The notes under the pieces: generated by a model | Databases searched by the model: none | Seen by the model: the letters and a program-made list of their open reading frames with translations, nothing else | What the model was told of the DNA's origin: nothing | Translations under genes and position numbers: made by a program | From: Euryhalocaulis sp050486445 | Lineage (GTDB): Bacteria > Pseudomonadota > Alphaproteobacteria > Caulobacterales > Maricaulaceae | DNA length: 64,000 nucleotides | Assembly (NCBI GenBank): GCA_050486445.1 | Contig: JBJHDH010000007.1 | Span: 1-64,000 of the forward strand | Direction of reading: 5' to 3' | Shown: positions 25,261 to 34,368 of the stretch, piece after piece | How positions within the stretch are numbered: the stretch's first letter is position 1 | Layout of the letters: the number at the start of each line of letters is the position of its first letter

Positions 25261-26188
25261 AACGCGCGCCGGATTCGCCGCCATTATCGGCGCGCCGAAC
25301 GCCGGCAAGTCCACGCTGGTCAATGCGCTGGTCGGGGCCAAGGTCTCTATCGTCACGCACAAGGTGCAGACCACGCGCTTTCCGGTGCGCGGCGTGGCGA
25401 TGGAGGGCGACGCGCAGATCGTGCTGGTCGATACGCCCGGCATTTTCACGCCGCGCCGGCGGCTGGATCGCGCCATGATCGGCGCCGCCTGGACGGGCGC
25501 CGACGACGCCGACGTCATCGTGCATGTGGTCGACGCCCCGGCCGAGGCGCGCATCGCCGCGGGCGCGGCGCAGGCCCAGGACAAGCGCGCGCATGAGGAC
25601 GTGCAGCGCATTGTCGAGGGGCTGAAAGCCCGTGGCCGGACGGCGATCCTGGCCCTCAACAAGACCGACGTCATGCCGCGAGAGCAGCTATTGGCTCTGG
25701 CGGATTCCTATATGAAAACAGAGGTCTATTCCGATATTTTCATGATCTCCGCCAGCAAGGGGGAGGGCGTGGCCGATCTGAAAGCCCGGCTGGCCGCCGC
25801 CATGCCGCCGGGGCCGTTCCTGTATCCGCCCGATCAGGCGGCCGACATCCCGATGCGCCTGATGGCCGCCGAGATCACGCGCGAAAAGCTGTATCTGCGT
25901 CTGCATGAGGAGCTGCCCTACGAAACCGCCGTGGAGACCGAATCCTGGGAGGAGGGGCGCGACGCCATCACTGTGAATCAGGTCGTCTATGTCGCGCGCG
26001 AGAGCCAGCGGCCCATCGTGCTGGGCAAAGGCGGGCGCACGATCAAGGCCATCGGCCAGGCGGCGCGGGAGGAAATGGCCGAAGCCTTTGGCCGCAAGGT
26101 GCATCTGTTCCTGCACGTGAAGCTGCGCGAGAACTGGGCCGAACAGCGCGCCTTCTATGCGCCCTTTGGCCTGGATTATGAGGCGTAG
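25253..26188 (+). CDS. era: GTPase Era
   Basis: Essential GTPase that binds the 3' end of 16S rRNA during 30S assembly, 311 aa. G1 is GAPNAGKST (about 11-19), G2 region KVQTTRFPVRG, G3 DTPG, G4 NKTD, and the C-terminal KH domain starts about residue 215 with IVLGKGGRTIKAIG. The overlap with rnc (ATGACTGA) indicates coupled translation. In many relatives recO follows directly; here two other genes intervene. Confidence 0.97.
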   Translation: MTETRAGFAAIIGAPNAGKSTLVNALVGAKVSIVTHKVQTTRFPVRGVAMEGDAQIVLVDTPGIFTPRRRLDRAMIGAAWTGADDADVIVHVVDAPAEARIAAGAAQAQDKRAHEDVQRIVEGLKARGRTAILALNKTDVMPREQLLALADSYMKTEVYSDIFMISASKGEGVADLKARLAAAMPPGPFLYPPDQAADIPMRLMAAEITREKLYLRLHEELPYETAVETESWEEGRDAITVNQVVYVARESQRPIVLGKGGRTIKAIGQAAREEMAEAFGRKVHLFLHVKLRENWAEQRAFYAPFGLDYEA

Positions 26189-26264
26189 GCAGAAGTGTTA
26201 GACGGCGTGCGCCGCCCCGGATAAGGTTGGCGGTGCGAAGTGACGGCAAAGGGGGAGGAGAGAC

Positions 26265-27110
26265 ATGCAACGCCCGATCCTGATCGTGGCCGGTCTTGTC
26301 TTTTGCATCACAACCGCTGTCATGGCCGCCCCTGCGTCCGCGCCGCGCGTGCTGACGCCCGAAGAGATGCGGACCATAGAGATCGTCATTCCCGATCTGG
26401 AAGGCGAGGCCGGCGCGCGGGCGGAGATTTTCTTCGCGCGTCAGGACGCGCTTTCCGCCGAGCCGGATGCGCCTGCGCCCGACTTGGGAACGCTGCCCGG
26501 ACAGGAGCAGGTTCTGGCCTATCTGGACCATGCGCGCGCGGCTGGAGACCCGCGCGTGCGCGAACTGTTTGTGCGTGTCGCGCGCGATCAGAATGCGCGC
26601 CTCGCAATGTCTGATGCTGCGCTTTTCGAGGGATTGAGCGCGGAGGACGCCGCCGCTTTGCGCAATGGCGTCATCGCTTTGGCTATGCTGCTCGAAGACA
26701 GGGCCAACACTGCCTGGATGAAGCGGCAAGTCGCCGAGATCGGCTGGTTCCGCATCGCCGAATATGGCGCCGCGGCGGACGATGCGGCCTGGCTTCTGGT
26801 TCAGCACGCCGATCTGGAGATCGAATTTCAACAGCAAGTTCTGGCGACGCTGGAGACTCTCTGGCGGGAGGGTGAAACCAATCCACGCAATTTCGCCTAC
26901 CTGCATGATCGCGTGGCAATGAAGACTGGCGCGCTGTCACGCTATGGAACGCAAGGTGATTGCAACAGGGAAACTGGCCTGTGGGCTCCATTCGAGATGG
27001 AAGATGGGCTGGACGCCGTCAACGCCCGCCGTGCCGAGGTGGGGCTCGACCCGCTTGTACCGGTATTGGAGAATACGCGCCAGATGTGCGCCAATTTTTT
27101 GAATCGCTAG
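26265..27110 (+). CDS. secreted DUF6624-type protein
   Basis: Exported protein of 281 aa with a Sec signal (IVAGLVFCITTAVMAAPASA). The C-terminal half (about 145-281) has the pattern of DUF6624: EIGWFRIAEYG, AWLLVQHADLEIEFQQQ, FAYLHDRVAMKTG, SRYGTQGDC and DAVNARRAEVGLDPL. The function of that domain is not known to me; it occurs in many secreted proteins. The N-terminal half is a charged region of low similarity to anything I know. It stands between era and recO, 76 bp after era, so it may have its own promoter. Confidence 0.75.
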   Translation: MQRPILIVAGLVFCITTAVMAAPASAPRVLTPEEMRTIEIVIPDLEGEAGARAEIFFARQDALSAEPDAPAPDLGTLPGQEQVLAYLDHARAAGDPRVRELFVRVARDQNARLAMSDAALFEGLSAEDAAALRNGVIALAMLLEDRANTAWMKRQVAEIGWFRIAEYGAAADDAAWLLVQHADLEIEFQQQVLATLETLWREGETNPRNFAYLHDRVAMKTGALSRYGTQGDCNRETGLWAPFEMEDGLDAVNARRAEVGLDPLVPVLENTRQMCANFLNR

Positions 27111-27263
27111 ATCGGAACGTGTTGAGCGAGGCGATAATAATTCATTCGGGAATTTGCGGTTGCGCGGACAATTGTTTTTCCCAAAACCATAGATGTTCCG
27201 CGGCGTGAGGCGGAATAAGCGCCCCCGGTTGCGGAATCCCGCCGCCGCAGGGACCATCCTGAA

Positions 27264-27722
27264 ATGACCGATTCTCGCCACGACGACGCCCTGAAGGCCG
27301 AGCGAGCCTATTACGCCCGGCTGGCCGAGATGGAGAACGAGGACGAACTGTCCATCGTTGTCCGCACGATCGAGCGGCGCGTGGCCAAATCGCTGGGCGT
27401 GCTGACCCATACCTCGATCATGATCGCGGTGCTGGGCGCGATCATCGCCCTGACCGACCGCAGCGCCACGCCGGGATTCATCAGCGCCGCGCTGTTGCTG
27501 GAGCTGCTGGCCTATATCGGCCTGACCGCCTATCTGGTGCTGACCATGGGCATGAGTTCGCCCGGTATGCTGCGCGGCGACGCCTTTTCCGACCGGCTGC
27601 TGCTGATCGCGCGGCGGCGGCGGCGTATCCATAATTTCGTGGTGAAGGCGGTGGCGGTGCTGACCTTCCTGCTGGCCCTGACCCTGATCGTCGAATTCCT
27701 CCATTACCTGCTGCGGAGCTGA
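27264..27722 (+). CDS. predicted membrane protein of unknown function
   Basis: A 152-aa protein with an acidic, soluble N-terminus of about 50 residues followed by three membrane helices: IMIAVLGAIIAL, AALLLELLAYIGLTAYLVL and VAVLTFLLALTLIVEFLHYLL. A basic loop, ARRRRRI, sits before the last helix and should face the cytoplasm. I do not recognise a family. It begins after a 153-bp gap and ends three bases before recO, so it may be transcribed with recO. Confidence 0.75.
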   Translation: MTDSRHDDALKAERAYYARLAEMENEDELSIVVRTIERRVAKSLGVLTHTSIMIAVLGAIIALTDRSATPGFISAALLLELLAYIGLTAYLVLTMGMSSPGMLRGDAFSDRLLLIARRRRRIHNFVVKAVAVLTFLLALTLIVEFLHYLLRS

Positions 27723-27725
27723 TCC

Positions 27726-28457
27726 GTGGAATGGTCCGGCGAAGGGGTGATCCTCAGCATCCGGCCGCATGGCGAGAGCAGCGGCATTGTTGAGCTTCTG
27801 ACCGAGGATCGCGGCCGTCACGCCGGTCTGGTGCGCGGGGCGCGGGGCAAGCGACTGCGCGGCGAGCTTCAGCCCGGCAATCGCGTGCGCGCCGTATGGA
27901 AGGCGCGGCTGAACGAGCATCTGGGTTTTTATCAGACAGAGCTGGCCGCGCCGTCCGGCGCGCTGCTGCTGGACGATCCTCTGGCGCTGTCGGCGCTGAA
28001 CGCGGCCTGTGCGCTCTCCTGCCTGTGCCTGCCAGAGCGCGAGCCGCACGGCGCGGTGTATGAGGCGTTTCGCGTGCTGCTGGACCATCTGGCCGACCGC
28101 GACGCCTGGCCGGCGCTGATGGTGCGGTTCGAGGCCGGACTGTTGGCCGATCTCGGTTACGGGCTGGACCTTGGGCGTTGCGCCGCCACCGGCGTGCGCG
28201 ACGATCTGGTCTGGGTCAGTCCCAACACCGGCCGCGCGGTTTCGGCGGCGGCCGGCGAGCCTTACCGGGAAAAACTGCTGGCGCTGCCGCCCTTTCTGCT
28301 GGGCGCGCAGGCGGCGCTGGCCCCCGGCGATGTGGAGGCGGGGTTCTGCCTCACGGGCTGGTTTCTGGAGCGGCGCATCCTGTGGCCGGCGGACCGGCAA
28401 TTGCCCGCCTCGCGCGCCACGATGCTGGGCCGGCTGGCCGATGCGGGTCTGCTGTAG
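27726..28457 (+). CDS. recO: DNA repair protein RecO
   Basis: RecFOR-pathway protein of 243 aa that loads RecA on single-strand gaps. The N-terminal OB domain starts MEWSGEGVILSIRPHGESS and contains GLVRGARGKRLRGELQPGN; the C-terminal helical domain has the FEAGLLADLGYGLDLGRCA signature with a zinc-site Cys. GTG start is the only one that gives the conserved MEW beginning. No ribosome site is obvious, so coupling to the membrane protein is likely. Confidence 0.93.
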   Translation: MEWSGEGVILSIRPHGESSGIVELLTEDRGRHAGLVRGARGKRLRGELQPGNRVRAVWKARLNEHLGFYQTELAAPSGALLLDDPLALSALNAACALSCLCLPEREPHGAVYEAFRVLLDHLADRDAWPALMVRFEAGLLADLGYGLDLGRCAATGVRDDLVWVSPNTGRAVSAAAGEPYREKLLALPPFLLGAQAALAPGDVEAGFCLTGWFLERRILWPADRQLPASRATMLGRLADAGLL

Positions 28458-28563
28458 CTCCATCCAGCCGTCTTTGCTGACAGCCTTGGCATGGACAGCG
28501 GCGGAGCGGGGCAATACAGGACGGGGCAAGAATCCCACGCCTTTCTACAGATAACCCCTGTCC

Positions 28564-30228
28564 ATGACCGATCCCCAGCAACCCGGCGCATCCGCCGCGC
28601 CGCGCGTCCCCACGGCGCAGGAGCGGCGGCTGACCTTCGCCGCCGTGCTGATCGTGTTCCTGCTGAGCGCGCTTGACCAGACCATCGTGGCCACGGCCAT
28701 GCCGCGCATTGTGGCCGATCTGGAGGGGCTGGAACTCTATCCCTGGGTCACCACCATCTATCTGCTCACCTCCACGGTGATGGTGCCGATCTGGGGCAAG
28801 CTGGGCGATCTGCGCGGGCGTAAATTCGTGCTGATCTCGGGCGTGCTGATCTTCATTCTCGGGTCGTCGCTGTGCGGGCTGGCCGGGGAGTTCGGGCGTC
28901 TGCCGCTGCTGGGCGACGGCATGACCCAGCTCATCATCTTTCGCGGGATTCAGGGGATTGGCGGCGGCGCGCTGTTCACCGGCGCCTTCGCCACCATCGC
29001 CGACCTCTATAGCCCGCGCGAGCGCGGCCGCTATGCCGGGATTTTCGGCGCGATGTTTGGCGTGGCCAGCGTGATCGGCCCGGTGGTGGGCGGCTATTTC
29101 ACCGACCACGGCACGGTGACGGTCGCCGGACTCACCATCGCCGGCTGGCGCTGGTGCTTCTACGTCAATCTGCCGCTGTGCCTGATCGCCTGGTTCATGC
29201 TGAAGGTGAAAATGCCCGATCTCGGCGGCGGCAAGGCGGGGAAGATCGACATTCCGGGCGCGGTTCTGGTGGTGCTTTCCGCCGGGTCGCTGCTGCTGGC
29301 GCTCTCCTGGGGCGGGCAGGCCTATGACTGGGATTCGCCGGTAATCGCCGGGCTGATCCTGACATCCGTGGCGTGCGGCGTCGCCTTCGTGCTGGTGCAG
29401 CGCGTGCAGGCCGACCCGATCCTGCCGCTGGGCCTGTTTCGCCTGCGCCCGTTCTGGACGGCCAATATCGCCTCGTTCCTGATGGCGATGGCCTTTATGG
29501 GCATGATTACCTACATGCCGCTCTATCTTCAGCTCGGCCTCGGCATGGCGGCGACCGATAGCGGTCTGCTGCTGCTGCCGCTGATGCTGGGCCTGATCCT
29601 GTCGGCGATGATTTCAGGCCGTCTGGTCACCGCCACCGGGCGCTATCGCCGCTATATGATCGGCGGCGCGGTCATCCTGATTTGCGGCCTGTTCCTGCTG
29701 ACCGGGCTGGACGAGACGGCGCGGCCCGCCGGCGTGGCGTGGCGGCTGTTTATCGTTGGGGTCGGGCTTGGTCCGTCGCAGAGCCTGTTCACGCTGGTGG
29801 CGCAGAACGCCGCGCCAATGCGTCAGGTTGGGGTGGCCACCTCGACCAGCCAGTTCTGCCGCCAGATCGGCTCGATGACCGGGGTGGCGCTGCTGGGCGC
29901 GCTGCTGATGCAGCGCATCGGCGCGGAGCTGTCGGCGCTGGGCCTCAGCGAAGGGCGTCTGACCATTGGCAATCTGGAAGCCTTCGCCATGCCGGGAATG
30001 GCGACCGCGGCCGGTCTGGTGATCCCGGCGGAGGTCGCCGCCGCCGTCACCGACGGCATGGGGCAGGTGTTCGTCACCGCGCTGCTGATCGCGGCGGCCG
30101 GGCTGGCCGCCATTTTCCTGATCCCGCACAGCGAACTGCGCAAAGGCTTTGAGCCCACCCCCGAGCCGGTGGCGCAGCCGGGCGAGGGGACAGCCGGCGT
30201 GGTCGAAAGCCGCTTCCGCGAGCGGTGA
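28564..30228 (+). CDS. multidrug MFS exporter, DHA2 (EmrB/QacA) type
   Basis: Inner-membrane drug/H+ antiporter of 554 aa with fourteen predicted membrane helices, the DHA2 layout. Family motifs: LDQTIVATAMPRIV in the first helix (QacA motif D1), GKLGDLRGRKFVL (motif A) between helices 2 and 3, and GGALFTGAFATIADLY with an antiporter-type motif C (GVASVIGPVVGGYF). Substrates cannot be read from the sequence. It follows recO after 106 bp and is not near a TetR-like regulator or an outer-membrane channel in this window, so it probably acts alone. Confidence 0.88.
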   Translation: MTDPQQPGASAAPRVPTAQERRLTFAAVLIVFLLSALDQTIVATAMPRIVADLEGLELYPWVTTIYLLTSTVMVPIWGKLGDLRGRKFVLISGVLIFILGSSLCGLAGEFGRLPLLGDGMTQLIIFRGIQGIGGGALFTGAFATIADLYSPRERGRYAGIFGAMFGVASVIGPVVGGYFTDHGTVTVAGLTIAGWRWCFYVNLPLCLIAWFMLKVKMPDLGGGKAGKIDIPGAVLVVLSAGSLLLALSWGGQAYDWDSPVIAGLILTSVACGVAFVLVQRVQADPILPLGLFRLRPFWTANIASFLMAMAFMGMITYMPLYLQLGLGMAATDSGLLLLPLMLGLILSAMISGRLVTATGRYRRYMIGGAVILICGLFLLTGLDETARPAGVAWRLFIVGVGLGPSQSLFTLVAQNAAPMRQVGVATSTSQFCRQIGSMTGVALLGALLMQRIGAELSALGLSEGRLTIGNLEAFAMPGMATAAGLVIPAEVAAAVTDGMGQVFVTALLIAAAGLAAIFLIPHSELRKGFEPTPEPVAQPGEGTAGVVESRFRER

Positions 30229-30274
30229 GACGCTGCGCGGCGCGCTATGCTGTGCGCCTGATTCGAGAAGACCC

Positions 30275-32557
30275 ATGGCGAAGACAAAAACCCGTGCGAA
30301 GGGGCCAGCCGGCCCGTCCGGCCCCGGCCGCATTATCGAGGAAAGCCTCACCGAGGCGCTGGGCGCGCGCTATCTGGCCTATGCGCTTTCCACCATCACC
30401 CAGCGGGCGCTGCCCGATGTGCGCGACGGGCTGAAGCCGGTGCACCGGCGCATCCTGTTCGGGATGCGCGAGCTGCGGCTTTCGCCCGAATCCGGCTTTC
30501 GCAAATGCGCCAAGATCGTCGGCGACGTGATGGGCAATTTCCATCCGCATGGCGATCAGGCGATCTATGACGCGCTGGTGCGCCTCGCCCAGGGCTTCGC
30601 GGCGCGGTATCCGCTGGTCGATGGCCATGGCAATTTCGGCAATGTCGATGGCGATGGCGCCGCAGCCATGCGCTATACCGAGGCGCGCATGACCCATGCC
30701 GCCGGTCTTTTGCTGGAGGGGCTGGACGAGGGCACGGTCGATTTCCGCTCGTCCTATTCGGGCGAGGATGAAGAGCCGGTGGTTCTGCCCGCCGGATTCC
30801 CGAACCTGCTGGCCAACGGATCGTCGGGCATCGCGGTCGGCATGGCGACCTCCATCCCGCCGCATAATGTCGCCGAGCTGTGCGACGCCGCGCTGCATCT
30901 CATCAAGGCGCCGAACGCGCGCATCGAGTCGCTGGTTGGCGAAAAAGGTCCGATCAAGGGGCCGGACTTTCCCACCGGGGGCATTGTGGTGGAGGACGAG
31001 GCGGCCCTGCGCGAAGCCTATGTGACCGGACGCGGCGGGTTCCGCCTGCGCGCGCAATGGGTCAAGGAAGAGCTGGACCGCGGCGTGTGGCAGGTCGTGG
31101 TCACCGAGACCCCCTATCAGATTCCGAAATCGCGTCTGGTGGAACGCATCGCCGAGCTGATCGAGGCGAAGAAGCTGCCGCTGGTGGCCGGGATCGCCGA
31201 CGAATCCGCCGAGGACATCAGGCTGGTGATCGAGCCGAAATCGCGCACGGTCGAGCCCGAAGTGATGATGGAATCGCTGTTCCGGCTCACCGAACTGGAA
31301 ACGCGCATCTCCCTCAATATGAATGTGCTGGATGCGGACGGCGCGCCGCGCGTGCTGGGCCTGCGCGAGGTGCTGCGCCGCTGGCTGGATCACCGGCGCG
31401 AAGTGCTGCTGCGCCGCACGGCGCGCAGGCTGGAGGTGATACAGGACCGGCTGGAAGTGCTGGACGGCTATCTGATCGTCTATCTGAATCTCGATGAAGT
31501 GATCCGCATCGTGCGCGAGGAGGACGAGCCAAAAGCCGCGCTCATCGCCACGTTCGACCTCACCGAGCGTCAGGCCGAAGCCATCCTGAACATGCGCCTG
31601 CGCGCCTTGCGCCGGCTGGAGGAGGAGGGCATCCGCACCGAGCACAAGGCGCTCTCCGCCGAGCAGAAGACGCTGAAAAAACTGCTCAGGGACGAAGACG
31701 GACAGTGGAAGGCCATCGGCGCCGAAATCCGCGAGGTGAAGTCTGCCTTCTCGCCCGCCAGCGCGCTCGGCGCGCGGCGTACCGGCTTTGGCGAGGCGCC
31801 GGCGCATGATCCGGACGTGGTGGCCGAGGCGCTGGTGGTGCGCGAGGCGGTTACGGTGGTGCTGTCGGACAAAGGCTGGATCCGCGCGCTGAAAGGCCAC
31901 GGGTTGGACATGGCGCAGGTGAAATACAAGGAAGGCGACCGCGCCGCCTTCGCCGTGGAATGCCAGACCACCGACAGGCTGATCCTGTTCGCCAGCAATG
32001 GCCGCTTCTACACCATCGCGCCGGACAGGCTGCCCGGCGGGCGGGGGCATGGCGAGGCGCTGCGCATGATGATCGAGCTGGGCGAAGACCATGCGCCTAT
32101 CGGCCTGTTCCTGCATGACCCGGAGCGCATTCTTCTGCTGGCGGCCTCTACCGGCCATGGCTTCCTGACGGCGGAGCGCGAAGTGCTGGCCCAGACCCGC
32201 GCCGGCAAGCAGGTGATGAATGTCTCCGCCGGGGCCGAGGCCGTGCGCTGTGTTGCTGTCAATGGCGACACGGTTGCCGTGATCGGCGAGAACCGGAAGC
32301 TGCTGGTCTTCCCGCTGTCCGAAATCCCGCAAATGGCGCGCGGCAAGGGCGTGACGCTGCAGAAATACAAGGACGGGGGCCTGGCCGATATCGTCGTGTT
32401 CGACCGCAAGGAGGGCCTGAGCGTGATCGACGCCGCCGGGCGGCGGCAGGAGGTTCCGGACTGGAAAGACTGGACCGGAAAGCGGGCGCAGGCCGGACGG
32501 CTGCCGCCCAAGGGATTCCCCCGCTCGGGCCGCTTCACCCCGGATTTGCGTCTTTAG
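30275..32557 (+). CDS. parC: DNA topoisomerase IV subunit A
   Basis: Decatenase subunit of 760 aa. The start at 30275 gives MAKTKTRAKG and the usual N-terminus. The active-site Tyr134 is in AAMRYTEARM. The quinolone-determining loop reads HPHGDQAIYD, so Gln95 stands where E. coli ParC has Ser80, which is common in alphaproteobacteria. C-terminal pinwheel repeats follow about residue 500. Its partner parE is on the other strand about 13 kb away. Length and motifs separate it from gyrA, which is longer and has a QRRGGKG-type GyrA box. Confidence 0.95.
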   Translation: MAKTKTRAKGPAGPSGPGRIIEESLTEALGARYLAYALSTITQRALPDVRDGLKPVHRRILFGMRELRLSPESGFRKCAKIVGDVMGNFHPHGDQAIYDALVRLAQGFAARYPLVDGHGNFGNVDGDGAAAMRYTEARMTHAAGLLLEGLDEGTVDFRSSYSGEDEEPVVLPAGFPNLLANGSSGIAVGMATSIPPHNVAELCDAALHLIKAPNARIESLVGEKGPIKGPDFPTGGIVVEDEAALREAYVTGRGGFRLRAQWVKEELDRGVWQVVVTETPYQIPKSRLVERIAELIEAKKLPLVAGIADESAEDIRLVIEPKSRTVEPEVMMESLFRLTELETRISLNMNVLDADGAPRVLGLREVLRRWLDHRREVLLRRTARRLEVIQDRLEVLDGYLIVYLNLDEVIRIVREEDEPKAALIATFDLTERQAEAILNMRLRALRRLEEEGIRTEHKALSAEQKTLKKLLRDEDGQWKAIGAEIREVKSAFSPASALGARRTGFGEAPAHDPDVVAEALVVREAVTVVLSDKGWIRALKGHGLDMAQVKYKEGDRAAFAVECQTTDRLILFASNGRFYTIAPDRLPGGRGHGEALRMMIELGEDHAPIGLFLHDPERILLLAASTGHGFLTAEREVLAQTRAGKQVMNVSAGAEAVRCVAVNGDTVAVIGENRKLLVFPLSEIPQMARGKGVTLQKYKDGGLADIVVFDRKEGLSVIDAAGRRQEVPDWKDWTGKRAQAGRLPPKGFPRSGRFTPDLRL

Positions 32558-32616
32558 ATCGCCGGATTCCTCGCCTACATTCCTGGCGTCGAACCGCGGG
32601 GCCGAAGGAGGGCGTC

Positions 32617-33174
32617 ATGGAGCTTTGGATCATTCTGGGCGTAATCGCCCTGATCGTTCTGTTCGTCATCGTCCTCTACAACCGGCTGGTCGCGCTGCGC
32701 CAGACGGTGCGGCAGGCCTGGGGCGACGTGGATGTGCAGCTCAAGCAGCGGCTGGACCTGATCCCCAATCTGGTGGAGGCGGTGAGGGGCTATATGGGGC
32801 ATGAGCGCCAGACGCTGGAGGCCGTGACCGCCGCCCGCGCCGCCGCCGCCAGCGCCCAGGGGCCGCAGGAAGCCGCGGCGGCGGACAATCTGCTGACTGG
32901 CGCGCTGCGCCAGCTTTTCGCGCTCTCCGAGGCCTATCCCGACCTGAAGGCGAACCAGAATTTTCTGAGCCTTCAGTCCGAGCTTTCGGACGTGGAGAAC
33001 AAGATCGCGGCGGCGCGGCGCTTCTTCAACAACGCCGTGCAGGAATACAATACGGGCATTGAGCAGTTCCCCGCCTCGCTGATCGCCGGGATGTTCAGCT
33101 TTCAGGCGCGCGACTATTTCGAGCCGGGCGAGGACCGGGCGACCATCGAGGCCGCGCCGAAGGTGCAATTCTGA
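32617..33174 (+). CDS. lemA: LemA family protein
   Basis: A 185-aa protein with an N-terminal membrane anchor (WIILGVIALIVLFVIVLYNR) and a long four-helix coiled body containing RQAWGDVDVQLKQRLDLIPNLVE and NFLSLQSELSDVENKIAAAR. LemA-type proteins pair with HtpX-type M48 proteases in many genomes, and the next gene is one. Their role is membrane protein quality control, although the mechanism is unsettled. A GGAGGG ribosome site precedes the ATG. Confidence 0.92.
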   Translation: MELWIILGVIALIVLFVIVLYNRLVALRQTVRQAWGDVDVQLKQRLDLIPNLVEAVRGYMGHERQTLEAVTAARAAAASAQGPQEAAAADNLLTGALRQLFALSEAYPDLKANQNFLSLQSELSDVENKIAAARRFFNNAVQEYNTGIEQFPASLIAGMFSFQARDYFEPGEDRATIEAAPKVQF

Positions 33175-33197
33175 CCGCGCACACTATCTGAACCGTC

Positions 33198-34253
33198 ATG
33201 GGCGCATTCGGTCTCAAGACGCATATCTGGAACAATAATCTGGCGAGCATTTTCCTGCTCGCCATGTTCCCGGTGCTGCTGCTGCTGATCGCCTATGCGC
33301 TGACGCTGCTGTTCACCGCTGGTTCCTATGCCGATACGGGCACGGCGATGCGCGAGGCGATGTATCAGATGCCGGTGATCGCACCCTTCGCAGTGGCGGC
33401 GGCGGGAATCTGGTTCGGCATCGCCTGGATGGGCCATTCGGCGATGATCGACGCGGCCGTTGGCGCCAAATCGCTGACGCGCCAGGACAATCCCCAGCTC
33501 TACAACATGCTGGAAAATCTCTGCGTCTCACGCGGCATGCCGATGCCGAGACTGAAGATCGTGGAGACGGATGCCATGAACGCCTTCGCCACGGGGCTGA
33601 GCGATAAGCGCGCATCCATTACCTTCACGCGCGGCCTGCTGGACCGGCTGAACCGGGACGAGGTGGAGGCGGTGATGGCGCACGAGCTGACACATGTCCG
33701 CAACAAGGACATCCGGCTGCTGGTCATCGCCATCATCTTTGTCGGCATCATCTCCTTTGTCGGAGAGATGCTGGTGCGCGGCATGTTCTACAGCAGCATG
33801 GGCCGGCGCGGCGGCGGCCGGCGCGGCGGCGGCCAGCGCGGCGGCGGAAAGGGTGGAGGCGCTGTGATCCTGATCGCCATCGCGATCATGGTTGTGGCGT
33901 ATACGCTGGCGATCCTGATCCGTTTCGCCATGTCGCGGCGGCGCGAATATCTGGCCGATGCCGGGGCGGTGGAGCTGACCAAGAATCCCGATGCGATGAT
34001 TACCGCCCTGCGCAAGATTTCCGGTAGTGCGCCGGTGCAGAATGCGCCCGGCATGGTGCGGGAAATGTTCCTGCATCATCCGAAGGCGGACTTTATGGAT
34101 ATGTTCGCCACGCACCCGCCGATTGAAAAGCGCATCGCCGCTCTGGTGCAATATGCCGGCGGGCGCGATCCGGGACCGGGCGCGCCACCGCCCGCCGCCG
34201 CGTCCCAGGATGATGGCCCCTGGGGCGCACGCCCCGCCGGGCCGTGGGGCTGA
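33198..34253 (+). CDS. M48 family zinc metalloprotease (HtpX-like)
   Basis: Membrane-embedded protease of 351 aa. Helices at about 16-40 and 58-78 precede the zinc motif HELTH at 162-166; further helices lie near 177-190 and 220-240, and the third metal ligand is the Glu in SRRREYLADAGAVELT. Between the second and third helical parts is a Gly/Arg-rich loop (GRRGGGRRGGGQRGGG). The C-terminus is Gly/Pro-rich. Location after lemA matches the common LemA-M48 pair, which degrades damaged inner-membrane proteins. The ORF ends 16 bp before a dispersed intergenic repeat. Confidence 0.9.
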   Translation: MGAFGLKTHIWNNNLASIFLLAMFPVLLLLIAYALTLLFTAGSYADTGTAMREAMYQMPVIAPFAVAAAGIWFGIAWMGHSAMIDAAVGAKSLTRQDNPQLYNMLENLCVSRGMPMPRLKIVETDAMNAFATGLSDKRASITFTRGLLDRLNRDEVEAVMAHELTHVRNKDIRLLVIAIIFVGIISFVGEMLVRGMFYSSMGRRGGGRRGGGQRGGGKGGGAVILIAIAIMVVAYTLAILIRFAMSRRREYLADAGAVELTKNPDAMITALRKISGSAPVQNAPGMVREMFLHHPKADFMDMFATHPPIEKRIAALVQYAGGRDPGPGAPPPAAASQDDGPWGARPAGPWG

Positions 34254-34269
34254 GCTGATCCGCGGCGAT

Positions 34270-34368
34270 AGAGCATTTTCGCTCTTCTTAGAATCGCAGA
34301 AATCCAACTCTTTGTTTTGCCGCGTTTCCGGACGGCGAACCGGTTCCCACTTCGCCTGGAAACGCTAT
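34270..34368. repeat. dispersed alphaproteobacterial intergenic repeat
   Basis: About 99 bp beginning AGAGCATTTTCGCTCTT, with AACCGGTTCCCACTTCGCC and a GGAAACGCTAT end. I recognise this core, in variant forms, as an abundant intergenic repeat of many alphaproteobacteria. It lies in the convergent gap between the M48 protease and the TRAP permease. Its right end supplies the TAG stop codon (34365-34367) of the permease. Inner dyads include GAGCATTTTCGCTC. Confidence 0.7.
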
